Source: Acidovorax kalamii (GTDB lineage Bacteria; Pseudomonadota; Gammaproteobacteria; Burkholderiales; Burkholderiaceae_C). Taken from it: 64,000 nt of DNA. Shown piece by piece: positions 1 to 8,489 of the stretch. Both the position numbers and the translations under genes were made by a program. Where the stretch lies: assembly GCF_002245625.1 (NCBI RefSeq), contig NZ_NOIG01000009.1, forward strand, positions 186,001 through 250,000, written 5' to 3'. Numbering within the stretch: position 1 is the stretch's first letter; every line of letters starts with the position of its first letter. Below the pieces are notes generated by a model that did no database searches, was not told the DNA's origin, and saw nothing but the letters and a program-made list of their open reading frames with translations.

Positions 1-155
1 TCTCGACCAAGTCCGACCTGCGCATTCCGCCCGAGCTGGTGGACCTGGCCGCCCCGGGCTGCAACGAGAAGATCGTGGCCCGCGAAGACCCCGAGAAATG
101 GCGCTTTCCGGACATCAATGAACTCTGGTCGGGGTTTGCCGAAAAGGCCTGGTAG
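1..155 (+). CDS. C-terminal end of an unidentified protein (partial)
   Basis: Only the last 50 codons are present, in the frame starting at base 3 and ending at TAG 153-155. The tail has the segment DLRIPPELVDLAAPG and ends near ELWSGFAEKAW. That pattern recalls the C-terminus of periplasmic polyamine/iron-type ABC transporter binding proteins, but 50 residues are too few to be sure. The gap to the next start (GTG 213) is 57 bases, so co-transcription with the sugar kinase is possible. Confidence 0.55.
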   Translation, partial: STKSDLRIPPELVDLAAPGCNEKIVAREDPEKWRFPDINELWSGFAEKAW

Positions 156-212
156 CCCTGCCCGTCTGCTCTGGCCACCACTCCCGCCCCTGCCCTGCCC
201 CGCGCTTCCTCC

Positions 213-1169
213 GTGCCCGCCCTGATCACCCTGACCCTGAACCCCGCGCTCGACCTGGCGACCACCACCGACCACGTGGCCCCCACGCACAAGCTGCGCT
301 GTGGCCCGGTGCAGCGTTTTGCGGGCGGTGGCGGCATCAACGTGGCCCGCGTGCTGCACCGGCTGGGCGCCGATGTGCTGGCCTGGGCCCTGGCGGGTGG
401 TGCTGCGGGCACACAAGTCCAGCAACTGTTGGCCGACGAAGGGGTGCCCACGGCGCTGCAAGCCATTGCGGGCGATACGCGCGAGAACTTCTCGGTGGTC
501 GAGACCACCACCGGCCAGGAGTTTCGGTTTGTGCTGCCCGGCCCCACGCTGCAGACAGCCGAATGGCAGGCCTGCCTGGATGCGCTGGCCGCCTTGCCCA
601 CGCCGCCGCGCTGGCTCATTGCCAGCGGCAGCCTGCCACCCGGCACGCCCGACGATTTCTATGCCCGGCTGGCCCAGGCTCTGTCTGGCCGGGGCGTGCG
701 GGTGGTCGTCGATACCTCGGGCCCGCCACTGGCCGCTGCGCTGCAGGCGGGCGTGGCCCTGGTCAAACCCAGCCTGCGGGAGCTGCGCGAGCTGGTGCAG
801 CAGCCGCTGGAGCAGGCCGCCGACTGGTGCGCCGCCGCCCAATCGCTGGTGCACAGTGGCGCGGCCGAGACCGTGGCCCTGTCGCTGGGCGAACAGGGCG
901 CCGTGCTGGCGACCCGCGCGGGCGTGTGGCAGGCCCCGGCGCTGAACGTGCCGGCCACCACCGGCACCACGGGCGCGGGCGACTGTTTTCTGGCGGCGCT
1001 GGTCTGGGCACTGGACCGGGGCGACGCCCCTGCCGAAGCACTGCGCTGGGGCGTGGCCGCAGGCGCTGCCGCGCTGCTGCACCCGGGCACCACCCTGGCC
1101 CAGGCGGGCGACCTGCACCGGCTGGTGCTCAGCGTGCCCGCACCAGTGGCCGTCGCCACACAGCCATAA
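213..1169 (+). CDS. pfkB: PfkB-family sugar kinase (1-/6-phosphofructokinase type)
   Basis: 318 aa, GTG start at 213. It phosphorylates a sugar or sugar phosphate, most likely a fructose phosphate, with ATP in the cytoplasm. The N-terminal substrate motif [11 protein letters not shown] lies at residues 38-48. The C-terminal PfkB signature TTGAGDCF places the catalytic base at about Asp257, after the anion-hole glycines. Length and the LTLNPALD opening fit the LacC/FruK/PfkB subgroup rather than ribokinase. The exact substrate (fructose-1-P, fructose-6-P or tagatose-6-P) cannot be fixed: no PTS or fru genes are visible nearby. Confidence 0.88.
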   Translation: MPALITLTLNPALDLATTTDHVAPTHKLRCGPVQRFAGGGGINVARVLHRLGADVLAWALAGGAAGTQVQQLLADEGVPTALQAIAGDTRENFSVVETTTGQEFRFVLPGPTLQTAEWQACLDALAALPTPPRWLIASGSLPPGTPDDFYARLAQALSGRGVRVVVDTSGPPLAAALQAGVALVKPSLRELRELVQQPLEQAADWCAAAQSLVHSGAAETVALSLGEQGAVLATRAGVWQAPALNVPATTGTTGAGDCFLAALVWALDRGDAPAEALRWGVAAGAAALLHPGTTLAQAGDLHRLVLSVPAPVAVATQP

Positions 1170-1260
1170 CCCTGGCCCCGGCGGGCGGCGCGGGCGCGTG
1201 GGACAATCGCGCCCTTCGCAATTTTTACCTTGGCACGGGCCCGTTCGGCCCTCAAGCACG

Positions 1261-2406
1261 ATGACTGATTTCTCCCCCGGCGCAGCCAGCGCGCCCCACG
1301 CTTCCCGCGTGTTCACCCTCAGCGACTTCGACTTCTCGCTGCCCCCCGAACTCATTGCCCAGCACCCCGCACCCGAACGCAGCGCCTCGCGCCTGCTCGA
1401 TGGCCGCGCCATGCAGCCCGTAGACCGCATCTTTCGTGAGCTGCCCGGACTGCTGCGCGAGGGCGACCTGCTCGTCTTCAACGACACGCGCGTGGTCAAG
1501 GCGCGCATCTTTGGCGAGAAGGCCAGCGGCGGCAAGCTGGAGCTGCTGATCGAACGCGTGCTGCCCGCCGAGGCTGGCAACCCGGGTAACGAAGTCGTGG
1601 CCCACATGAAGGTCAGCAAAAAGCCCCTGCCCGGCAGCGTGGTGCACATGGCCGGAGGCCGCAAGGCGGGCGGCTTTGACGCGCAGCTGCTGGGCCGCTG
1701 GCCCACCGAGGACGGCCCGCTGTTCCGCTTTGCGCTGCACGGCCCGGCGGGCGAATCGCCCTGGGAGCTGATGGACCGCCACGGCCACCTACCGCTGCCG
1801 CCCTACATCGAGCGCCAGCAAAACGCCGACCACGACCCCGACGAGGCCGAAGACAGCCAGCGCTACCAGACGGTGTTTGCCCGCAACCCCGGCGCCGTGG
1901 CCGCGCCCACCGCCGCGCTGCACTTTGACGAAGGCGTGCTGGCCGACCTGGCGGCGCGCGGCATCGAACGCGCCAGCGTCACGCTGCATGTGGGCGCAGG
2001 CACCTTCCAGCCCTGCAAGACCGAAAACCTGGCCGAGCACCAGATGCACAGCGAGTGGTACGAGATCCCGCTGGCCACGCTGGCCGCGCTGGAGCGCTGC
2101 CGCCAACGCGGCGGCCGCGTGGTGGCCGTGGGCACCACCACCGTGCGCACGCTGGAGTCGTGGGCAAAGACCGGTCAGGCCTCGGGCGACACCAACATTT
2201 TCATCACGCCGGGCTTTGCGTTCCAGGTGGTGGACGTGCTGGTCACCAACTTTCACCTGCCCAAGAGCACGCTGATGATGCTGGTGAGCGCGTTTGCAGG
2301 CTACGCCCACATCATGGGCCTGTACCGGCACTCGATTGCGCAGCAGTACCGCTTCTTCAGCTACGGCGATGCGATGCTGCTGGAGCGTGCGCGCAGCTCG
2401 CCGTGA
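1261..2406 (+). CDS. queA: S-adenosylmethionine:tRNA ribosyltransferase-isomerase
   Basis: 381 aa. QueA transfers the ribosyl part of SAM to 7-aminomethyl-7-deazaguanine in tRNA, making epoxyqueuosine at the wobble position. Family blocks are clear: [20 protein letters not shown] near the N-terminus, [46 protein letters not shown], and the C-terminal [12 protein letters not shown] with [22 protein letters not shown] 1261 is chosen because the upstream in-frame extension to 1198 is not conserved in character. The stop overlaps the GTG of the next gene (GTGA). No tgt follows here. Confidence 0.96.
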   Translation: MTDFSPGAASAPHASRVFTLSDFDFSLPPELIAQHPAPERSASRLLDGRAMQPVDRIFRELPGLLREGDLLVFNDTRVVKARIFGEKASGGKLELLIERVLPAEAGNPGNEVVAHMKVSKKPLPGSVVHMAGGRKAGGFDAQLLGRWPTEDGPLFRFALHGPAGESPWELMDRHGHLPLPPYIERQQNADHDPDEAEDSQRYQTVFARNPGAVAAPTAALHFDEGVLADLAARGIERASVTLHVGAGTFQPCKTENLAEHQMHSEWYEIPLATLAALERCRQRGGRVVAVGTTTVRTLESWAKTGQASGDTNIFITPGFAFQVVDVLVTNFHLPKSTLMMLVSAFAGYAHIMGLYRHSIAQQYRFFSYGDAMLLERARSSP

Positions 2407-3308
2407 CTCCCCCAGGCCCTGCGTTGTCCACCAGCCCTGCAGCCCGCCGGCGTGCGGCGCTGGCAGGCATCGCGCTGGCCGTGGTGGCCTGCGCTTTCTT
2501 TGCCTTGCTGGACACCGCAAGCAAGCTGGTCAGCGTGGGCGTGCCCATCGTCATGGCGCTGTGGATGCGCTACGTGTTCCAGTCGCTGCTGACCACGGCC
2601 TTTGTGCTGCAGCGCGCGGGGCGCTCGGCGCTGCGCACCACACAACCCCGCTTCCAGGCCCTGCGCGGCGCACTGTTCGCCATGACCAGCCTGTTCGGCT
2701 TCATCAGCCTCACCGCCCTGCCGCTGGCAGAGTTCACGGCCATCGTGGCCACAGTGCCCCTGTGCGTGACGGTGGTGGCGGCCCTGTGGCTGCACCAGCC
2801 CGTGAGCCCTTTGCGCTGGTTGCTGGTAGTGGCCGGGCTGGCGGGCACGCTCGCCATCATCCGGCCCGGGGGCGAGGCCTTCACCTGGGCGCTGCTGTGG
2901 CCGCTGTGCATGCTGGCCGCAGGCACGGGCTACCAGGTGCTCAGCAGCAAGATGGCGGGCCAGGAGAGCCCGGCCACTACCCAGCTCTACACCAGCTGGA
3001 TCGCCACCGCGCTGGTGTCGCTGGGTGTGCCGTTTTTCTGGCAGCCGGTGAGCGACCCGTGGATGTGGGCGGGCATGTTCACCATGGGCTTGTCGAGCGC
3101 GGTGGGGCACATGCTGCTGCTCAACGCCTATGCGCGCACCACGCCCGTTGTCATTGCGCCGTTCTTGTATTCACAGATTGGCTTTGCGATGCTGGCGGGC
3201 TGGCTGGTGTACCGCCATGTGCCCGATGCCTGGTCGATGGCGGGCATTGCGGCCATCGTGCTCAGCGGCGCGGCCAGCGCGTGGCTGACCGTTCGCGAGA
3301 CACGGTAG
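2403..3308 (+). CDS. EamA/RhaT-family DMT transporter
   Basis: 301 aa, about ten hydrophobic segments forming two EamA repeats. It is probably an inner-membrane exporter of small metabolites; the substrate is unknown. The start is the GTG at 2403, overlapping the queA stop by 4 bases, which suggests translational coupling. The N-terminal repeat includes [15 protein letters not shown] and [15 protein letters not shown]; the second ends with [17 protein letters not shown] and a final helix before VRETR. A convergent hairpin follows at 3326-3375. Confidence 0.88.
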   Translation: MTPPGPALSTSPAARRRAALAGIALAVVACAFFALLDTASKLVSVGVPIVMALWMRYVFQSLLTTAFVLQRAGRSALRTTQPRFQALRGALFAMTSLFGFISLTALPLAEFTAIVATVPLCVTVVAALWLHQPVSPLRWLLVVAGLAGTLAIIRPGGEAFTWALLWPLCMLAAGTGYQVLSSKMAGQESPATTQLYTSWIATALVSLGVPFFWQPVSDPWMWAGMFTMGLSSAVGHMLLLNAYARTTPVVIAPFLYSQIGFAMLAGWLVYRHVPDAWSMAGIAAIVLSGAASAWLTVRETR

Positions 3309-3324
3309 GCGCCACTTTTCCAAA

Positions 3325-3380
3325 CAAAAACAGGGCTCTGCGCGCGACCACAAAGCGCTAATAGCCCCTGTTTTTATAGC
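3325..3380 (-). repeat. Dispersed ~58-bp repeat, copy 1 (intergenic)
   Basis: Read on the minus strand it starts GCTATAAAAACAGGGG, passes TAGCGC at the 26th base, and ends AGAGCCCTGTTTTTG. It has the same 26-base left part and overall length as the other seven copies (12277, 21179, 36528, 46716, 49465, 54944, 58265). This variant and the one at 49465 end in a CCTGTTTTTG type rather than GGCCATTTTGACC. It lies between two convergent genes and forms the terminator-like hairpin listed separately. Confidence 0.75.
3326..3375. terminator. Bidirectional hairpin between DMT transporter and ggt
   Basis: Perfect 10-base arms AAAAACAGGG (3326-3335) and CCCTGTTTTT (3366-3375) with about 30 bases between. 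The run of T on each strand after the stem fits a bidirectional intrinsic terminator for the two convergent genes. The long loop makes it weaker than a textbook terminator. Confidence 0.6.
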
Positions 3381-3387
3381 ATCTAGC

Positions 3388-5001
3388 TCAATACGCCACG
3401 GCGTGCCCGTCCTTGCGCGGGTCGGAGCCTGCGATGTAGCTGTTGCCGTTCTTCAGCACCAGCTGCGCGCCGCCAAAGGCGAACACGCCATTGCCCTCTT
3501 CCACCGTCACCTCGTGCCCGCGCGCGCGCAGCGCGGCGACCACGGCGGGGTCAAAGCCTGGCTCCACGGCCACGCCCTTGCCGCCCGTCACGCGCCAACG
3601 GGGTGCGTCGGCCGCCGCCTGCGGGTTCTGGCCGTAGCGCAGCACGCGCAGCGCCATCTGCGTGTGGCCCTGGCTTTGCATGGGGCCGCCCATCACGCCA
3701 AACGCCATCTGCGGCGTGCCGTCGGCATGCATGGCAAAGGCCGGGATGATGGTGTGCGAGGGGCGCTTGCGCGGTGCCACCTGGTTGGCGTGGCCCGGGA
3801 TCAGGTTGAAGCCATGGCCCCGGTTCTGCAGGCTGATGCCGGTGCCCGGCACCACCACGCCCGAGCCAAAGCCCATGTAGTTGGACTGGATGAACGAAAC
3901 CATCATGCCGGACGCGTCGGCCGCCGCCAGGTACACCGTGCCGCCGGGGCGCGGCGCGCCGTGGCCGGGGTCGCCTGCGCGCTCGGGGTCGATGAGCTGG
4001 GCGCGGCCTGCGAGGTAGGTCGCGTCCAGCAGGTGCTGGGGCGCCACGGCCTGCATGGCGTCGATGTCGGCGTTGTACTGGTGCAGGTCGGCCAGCGCGA
4101 GCTTCATGGCCTCGATGCTGGCGTGCACGGTCTCCACGCTGTCGAGCGGATGCTTGCCAATGCCATGTGCGTCCAGCATGCCCAGCGCCATCAGCGCGGC
4201 AATGCCCTGGCCGTTGGGCGGGATCTCGTGGATCACCGAATCGCCAAACCGCTGGTGGATGGTGCCCACCCAGTCCGCCTGGTGCGCGGCCAGGTCGGCC
4301 AGCGTCATCGCGCCACCATTGGCTTGGGAATGGGCTGCAATGCGCTCGGCAATCACACCCCGGTAGAAGGCCTCGCCCTCGGTCTCGGCAATCAGCTCCA
4401 GCGTGCGCGCGTGGGCTTCGCTGCGGAAGACCTCGCCCGCCCGGGGCACGCGGCCGCCCAGGTACTCGGGCATGAAGCACTCGGCAAAACCCGGTTGCGT
4501 GCCCAGCTTGGTCGCGCCCAGCGCCCACAGGTGGGCGATGGTGGGCGACACCGGAAAGCCGTTGCGCGCATAGTCGATGGCGGGCTGCGCCAGCTGCGCA
4601 AACGGCAGCTTGCCCAGGCGCTTGGACAGCGCCACCCAGGCCGACACGGCACCCGGCACGGTGACGGCGTTCCAGCCCGTCTCGGGGATGCCACCCAATT
4701 TTTCGAAGTATTCAGGCGTCCACGCCGCAGGCGAGCGGCCGGAGGCGTTCAGGCCGTGCAGTTCCTTGCCGTCCCAAACGATGGCAAACCCGTCGCTGCC
4801 CAGGCCACAGCCCGTGGGCTCCACCACCGTGAGCGCCATGGCGGCGGCAATGGCGGCGTCCACCGCGTTGCCACCCGCTAGCAGCATGCGCAGGCCCGCC
4901 TGCGCCGCCAGCGGCTGCGAGGTGGAGACCACGTTGCGCCCCATGACCGCGCTGCGGTGGGAGGCGTAAGGAAGGGACCAGTCGAGGGATGGGGTGTTCA
5001 T
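3388..5001 (-). CDS. ggt: Gamma-glutamyltransferase family protein
   Basis: 537 aa. The Ntn-hydrolase family cleaves gamma-glutamyl bonds (glutathione or other gamma-glutamyl amides) after self-processing into two subunits. Typical blocks: VVSTSQPLAAQAGLRMLLAG and GNAVDAAIAAAMALTVVEP at the N-terminus, then PPNGQGIAALMALGML. The candidate nucleophile is Thr355 in GGTVYLAAAD at the expected start of the small subunit, followed by SNYMGFGSGVV and GGPMQSQGHTQ. No signal peptide is obvious, so it may be cytoplasmic. Substrate is not settled; some relatives act on other amides. Confidence 0.92.
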   Translation of the reverse strand: MNTPSLDWSLPYASHRSAVMGRNVVSTSQPLAAQAGLRMLLAGGNAVDAAIAAAMALTVVEPTGCGLGSDGFAIVWDGKELHGLNASGRSPAAWTPEYFEKLGGIPETGWNAVTVPGAVSAWVALSKRLGKLPFAQLAQPAIDYARNGFPVSPTIAHLWALGATKLGTQPGFAECFMPEYLGGRVPRAGEVFRSEAHARTLELIAETEGEAFYRGVIAERIAAHSQANGGAMTLADLAAHQADWVGTIHQRFGDSVIHEIPPNGQGIAALMALGMLDAHGIGKHPLDSVETVHASIEAMKLALADLHQYNADIDAMQAVAPQHLLDATYLAGRAQLIDPERAGDPGHGAPRPGGTVYLAAADASGMMVSFIQSNYMGFGSGVVVPGTGISLQNRGHGFNLIPGHANQVAPRKRPSHTIIPAFAMHADGTPQMAFGVMGGPMQSQGHTQMALRVLRYGQNPQAAADAPRWRVTGGKGVAVEPGFDPAVVAALRARGHEVTVEEGNGVFAFGGAQLVLKNGNSYIAGSDPRKDGHAVAY

Positions 5002-5035
5002 AGCGTTCTGACTCTGTTGCTAGCAAGGTGTCGCG

Positions 5036-5147
5036 GTGCGTGAAACTGGCGCGGCGCAAGGCGAGAGGCGCCAAGGAAGGGCCGCCCCGCACCGAGGGCG
5101 TCGTCCCCCTCGGGGGAAGGCGCCAAAGGCAACACAGGGGGCAATCA
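5036..5147 (-). repeat. GC-rich stop-codon-anchored repeat, copy 1
   Basis: On the minus strand it begins at the TGA of the Bug gene (5147-5145) and runs through CCCCCTG, GGCGCCTTCCCCC, GGGGGACG, GGTGCGG, GGCGGCCCTT and a final GCGCCAGTTTCAC. The same order of blocks is seen at 25655, 33874 and 46026. It contains a C-run/G-run inverted pair able to fold. It lies between the Bug gene and the ggt start. Confidence 0.72.
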
Positions 5148-6128
5148 ATCCACCGAAATCTTGTGCTGCCGGATCACGGTGGCCCAGCGGTTGCTGTCCG
5201 CCTGCACCATGGCGCCAAACTGCGCGGGCGTGCGCGGCGCGGCGGGCTCCACGCCCAGCTTGGCCAGGCTCTCGGCCACTTCAGGCGCCTGCACGGCCTT
5301 GGCAAAGGCCTTGTGCACTTTCTCGACCAGCGCAGGCGGAGCGCCTGCAGGCAGGTACACACCAAACCAGGTCACCGACGAATAACCGGGCAGGCCGGAT
5401 TCGGCCAGCGTGGGCAGCTCGGGCGCCAGGGTGCTGCGCTTTTCGCTGGTCACGGCCAGCGCGCGCAGGCGCCCGGCTTTGGCGTGGGGCATGCCCGTAG
5501 GCAGCGAGTCAAACAGCACATGCGTCTGCCCGGCAATCAGGTCGGGGATGGCCAGCGCCGTGCCCTTGTAGGGGATGTGGGTCATGTCCACACCCGCCTG
5601 GGCGCTGAAGGCCGCAGTGTTCAGGTGCACGATGGTGCCGTTGCCACTGGTGGCGTAGTTGAGCTTGCCGGGGTGGGCCTTGGCATACGCAATCAGCTCG
5701 CCCACGGTCTTGGCGGGCAGCGAGTTGGTGACCAGCAGCACGCTGGGCGCGTCGGCCACATGGGCCACGGGCACAAAGTCCTTGCGCGGGTCGTAGGCCA
5801 GCTTGGGCATGAGATGGGGCGAGATGGCGTGGGTGCTGCTCGTGGTCAGCAGCAGGGTGTAGCCATCGGGTGCGGCCTTGGCCGCCTCGGCGGTGCCCAG
5901 GGTGCCGCCCGCGCCGGGCTTGTTGTCCACCACCAGCTGCTGGCCCAGGTCGGCCGCCACACGCTGGGTGACGGTGCGGGCCACCAGGTCGGTCGCGCCG
6001 CTGGCCGGGAAGGGCACGATCACCCGCACGGGTCGATCCGGCCAATTGGCTTGCGCATGCGCCGCCGCCGACACCACCAACAGGCCGGCCAGGCCCCAGA
6101 CACCACGGCCCCAGGAAAGTAGACGCAT
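5145..6128 (-). CDS. Bug/TctC-family periplasmic substrate-binding protein
   Basis: 327 aa. A secreted solute-binding protein of the tripartite tricarboxylate transporter family; Bug proteins bind carboxylates and other small organic acids. ATG 6128 gives a signal peptide ending near VSAAAHAQA, followed by WPDRPVRVIVPFPASGATD, the family's ligand-loop signature. Also present are QLVVDNKPGAGGTLGTAEA and PYKGTALAIPDLIAGQ. No TctA/TctB membrane genes are adjacent, as is usual for orphan Bug genes. A divergent LysR gene starts 159 bases away and probably controls it. Confidence 0.9.
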   Translation of the reverse strand: MRLLSWGRGVWGLAGLLVVSAAAHAQANWPDRPVRVIVPFPASGATDLVARTVTQRVAADLGQQLVVDNKPGAGGTLGTAEAAKAAPDGYTLLLTTSSTHAISPHLMPKLAYDPRKDFVPVAHVADAPSVLLVTNSLPAKTVGELIAYAKAHPGKLNYATSGNGTIVHLNTAAFSAQAGVDMTHIPYKGTALAIPDLIAGQTHVLFDSLPTGMPHAKAGRLRALAVTSEKRSTLAPELPTLAESGLPGYSSVTWFGVYLPAGAPPALVEKVHKAFAKAVQAPEVAESLAKLGVEPAAPRTPAQFGAMVQADSNRWATVIRQHKISVD

Positions 6129-6220
6129 ACGCAGCACTCCAGCCAAGAAGTTGAACAAGACACACACACAAAGAGTGGGCCATCTTAGGAAGCTGTGCCT
6201 TGCTTGACCACCAGCATTTC

Positions 6221-6236
6221 GGCAAACTGCTTTGCC
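6221..6236. promoter_or_regulatory. Palindromic operator candidate between Bug gene and LysR gene
   Basis: GGCAAA-CTGC-TTTGCC, a perfect inverted repeat with 6-base arms, in the 159-base gap between the divergent starts at 6128 and 6288. A further half-site GGCAAACC follows at 6244. The position fits a LysR-type regulator site. No footprint is implied; this is inference from symmetry and location. Confidence 0.45.
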
Positions 6237-6287
6237 ACGGCGGCAAACCGGCGCATACTGCGGCCTCGTTTGAAGAACCCGCCCCCG

Positions 6288-7238
6288 ATGCGCGCCCACC
6301 TGCTGCAAGACACCACGCTGCGCTACTTTCTGGAAGTGGCGCAGAGCGGATCGCTCACCGAAGCGTCGGCTCGCCTGCATGTGGCCGCCTCGGCGCTGAG
6401 CCGCCAGATTGCGGGGCTGGAGGCGCAGCTGGGCACGCCGCTGTTCGAGCGCCACCCGCGCGGCATGGTGCTCACGGCGGCGGGCGAGATCCTGGCCGTG
6501 CATGCGCGCCGCACGGTGCTGGACGCCGAGCGCGCCCTGGGCGAGATCGGCGCACTGCAGGGCCTGCGCGCCGGGCAGGTGCGGCTGGCCACCTCCGATG
6601 CGTTCGCCAACGAACTGGTGCCGCGTCTGTGTGTGGAGTTTCAGCGCACCCACACCGGCATTCAGTTCAGCGTGATCGCGCTGCCCACCGCCCAGGTGCC
6701 CGACGCGGTGCGCAGCGGCGCGGCCGACATCGGCCTGTGCTTCAGCCGGTCGCCCCACAAGGACATCGAGGTGGCCTACCGCCAGACCGCGCCCGTGCTG
6801 GCCCTGCTCCCGCCCGGCCACCCGCTGGCGGGCGCTGGCAGCGTCACGCTGGCGCAAATGGCCGAATACCCGCTGGCGCTTCCCCCGGCCGAAACCACGG
6901 TGCGCCAGATGATCGACATCGTCTGCAGCCGCCAGGGCCTGCAGCTCTCGGCGGTGCTCATCAGCAACCACGCCAAGACGGTGGTCAACTTTGTACAGCT
7001 GGGCGGCGGGCTGTCCGTGGCCAGCGAGATCGCCGTGCGCCACCTGGTGGCCGAAGGCGCCATCGTGGCCCTGCCCATCAGCGACCCAGGCATGGACCTG
7101 CGCGACATCGAGATCCAGACCCTGGCCGGGCGCAGCCTGCCGGTGGCGGCGCAGGCGTTTCTGGAACTGCTCAAGGAACAGCTGCCTGGCTCAGCCACGC
7201 CCGTCACTGAGGCTGCCAGAGGTGGGCCAGCCGCGTGA
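6288..7238 (+). CDS. LysR-family transcriptional regulator
   Basis: 316 aa. An N-terminal winged helix-turn-helix covers residues 1-65 (LRYFLEVAQSGSLTEASARL, ASALSRQIAGLEAQLGTPLFER). A LysR substrate-binding domain follows, with the VPDAVRSGAADIGLCF and PAETTVRQMID segments. ATG 6288 puts the helix-turn-helix at the normal distance from the start; the longer in-frame opening is rejected. It is divergent from the Bug binding protein, the probable target. The inducer may be the ligand carried by that protein (inference). Confidence 0.92.
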   Translation: MRAHLLQDTTLRYFLEVAQSGSLTEASARLHVAASALSRQIAGLEAQLGTPLFERHPRGMVLTAAGEILAVHARRTVLDAERALGEIGALQGLRAGQVRLATSDAFANELVPRLCVEFQRTHTGIQFSVIALPTAQVPDAVRSGAADIGLCFSRSPHKDIEVAYRQTAPVLALLPPGHPLAGAGSVTLAQMAEYPLALPPAETTVRQMIDIVCSRQGLQLSAVLISNHAKTVVNFVQLGGGLSVASEIAVRHLVAEGAIVALPISDPGMDLRDIEIQTLAGRSLPVAAQAFLELLKEQLPGSATPVTEAARGGPAA

Positions 7239-8428
7239 ATCCGTGGGTGTGCGGGTCCTCCCGCGCGACGATGTGGTCCGCCTCGCCGGGGCGGGACAGG
7301 TCCAGCACCCGCTGCTCGATGTGCGAGCCGGAGCGCAGTGAAAAGAACACGCGCACCTGGGGCGCGGTCAGTGCCTCGGGGTTGTGCTCCACCACCACGG
7401 CGAGCCGGCCCGACGCCAGGCGCACCAGCGACCCCACCGGGTAGATACCCACCACCCGCACGAAGGCATGCAGGATCGACGGGTCGAAATGCCCCTCCCA
7501 CTGTGCCATCCGCGCCAAGGCCATGGCCGGGTCCCAGGCGCTCTTGTAGGCCCGCTCGGAAGTCACCGCGTCATATAGCCAGCAGGCTGATCTGTCCCTG
7601 TGGCAAGCCATGCGGATAGCCGCTGCCGTCCATCTTTTCGTGGTGATGAAGACAGACGTCGATCACGGAGTCCGGCACCTGGCCGCCACGGCTCAGGATC
7701 TCAACACCATGCTGCGGGTGCATTCGCATCACCCCGAACTCCTCGGGCGTGAGCTTGCCTGGCTTGTGCAGGATGTGGCCCGGCACCCGCAGCTTGCCCA
7801 CGTCGTGCAGCAACCCGCACATGCCCGCATCCCGCACCTGGTAGGGCGCCAAACCCAGTTGGCGCGCCAGCGCAATCATCAAGGTGCACACCGCCACAGA
7901 ATGCGCGAAGGTGTAGTTATCCTTGCTTTTGAGTCGCACCAGCCCGATCAGCGCTCCGGGCTGCGTCGCCACCGCAGCCGTCAGCTCATCCACGATGGCC
8001 AGGCTGTCGTCCAAGGATATCGCCTGCCCCGCGCGGGCCTGGCAGAACAGTGCCCGGACCACCTCGCGCGCCTTCACTGCCAGCCGTTCGGCGCGGTGGA
8101 GCGGGGCCACAGAATCGCCCAGGGCCGGGATGCGGGGCTGCCGCGATGAAGACTCCGTGGCAGGGGCGGCTGGCGGGTCCGCCGGGGTGTCCGCACCGCC
8201 CTCACGCAAAGATGCAGACCCGGCAGCCACATCCGCGCCGCGCGAGGTGTCAATCCAGCAATGCGCCACGCCACTGCTGCGCAGGGCCAGCACGTCGCCT
8301 TCGCCCTGCAGCGCAAACCGGCTGCGCCAGAACGGGTGGGCCATCCACGACGCATCCAGCGCGTGGACAAACATGCCCGGTATCGCCTGATCGACCGGAA
8401 TCCTTTTCAACACATCGGCACTGTCCAT
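7204..8428 (-). pseudogene. HD-GYP domain protein broken by a frameshift
   Basis: HD-GYP proteins hydrolyse cyclic di-GMP. The reading frame from ATG 8428 holds an N-terminal DUF3391-like region (IPVDQAIPGMFVHALDASW), then the HD-GYP domain: HSVAVC, LLHDVGKLRVP and HHEKMDGSGYPHGLP. It stops early at 7571. The rest (YDAVTSERAYKSAWDP and a 100-residue tail to 7204) is in another frame. About nine residues expected between ISLLA and YDAVTS, normally including the last HD metal-binding Asp, are missing. This equals a net loss of 23 bases; adding 23 restores a frame of 416 codons. It is either a real inactivating deletion or a sequence error. Confidence 0.8.
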
Positions 8429-8489
8429 TGCTACCTACCTGGCATGGGGAACCCGGTGGGGTTCAGCACATGCCACTGCACAGGGTTGA

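Noticed and set aside
1198..1260. Earlier GTG start for queA
   Set aside because: The 21 extra residues do not resemble the QueA N-terminus; ATG 1261 fits.
3403..4881. 492-codon open frame antisense to ggt
   Set aside because: The product is His/Gly/Arg/Val-rich without a recognisable domain; high GC keeps the antisense strand open. The ggt frame has full family motifs.
5145..7043. 632-codon extension of the Bug protein
   Set aside because: The upstream part is antisense to the LysR gene; a normal signal peptide begins at ATG 6128.
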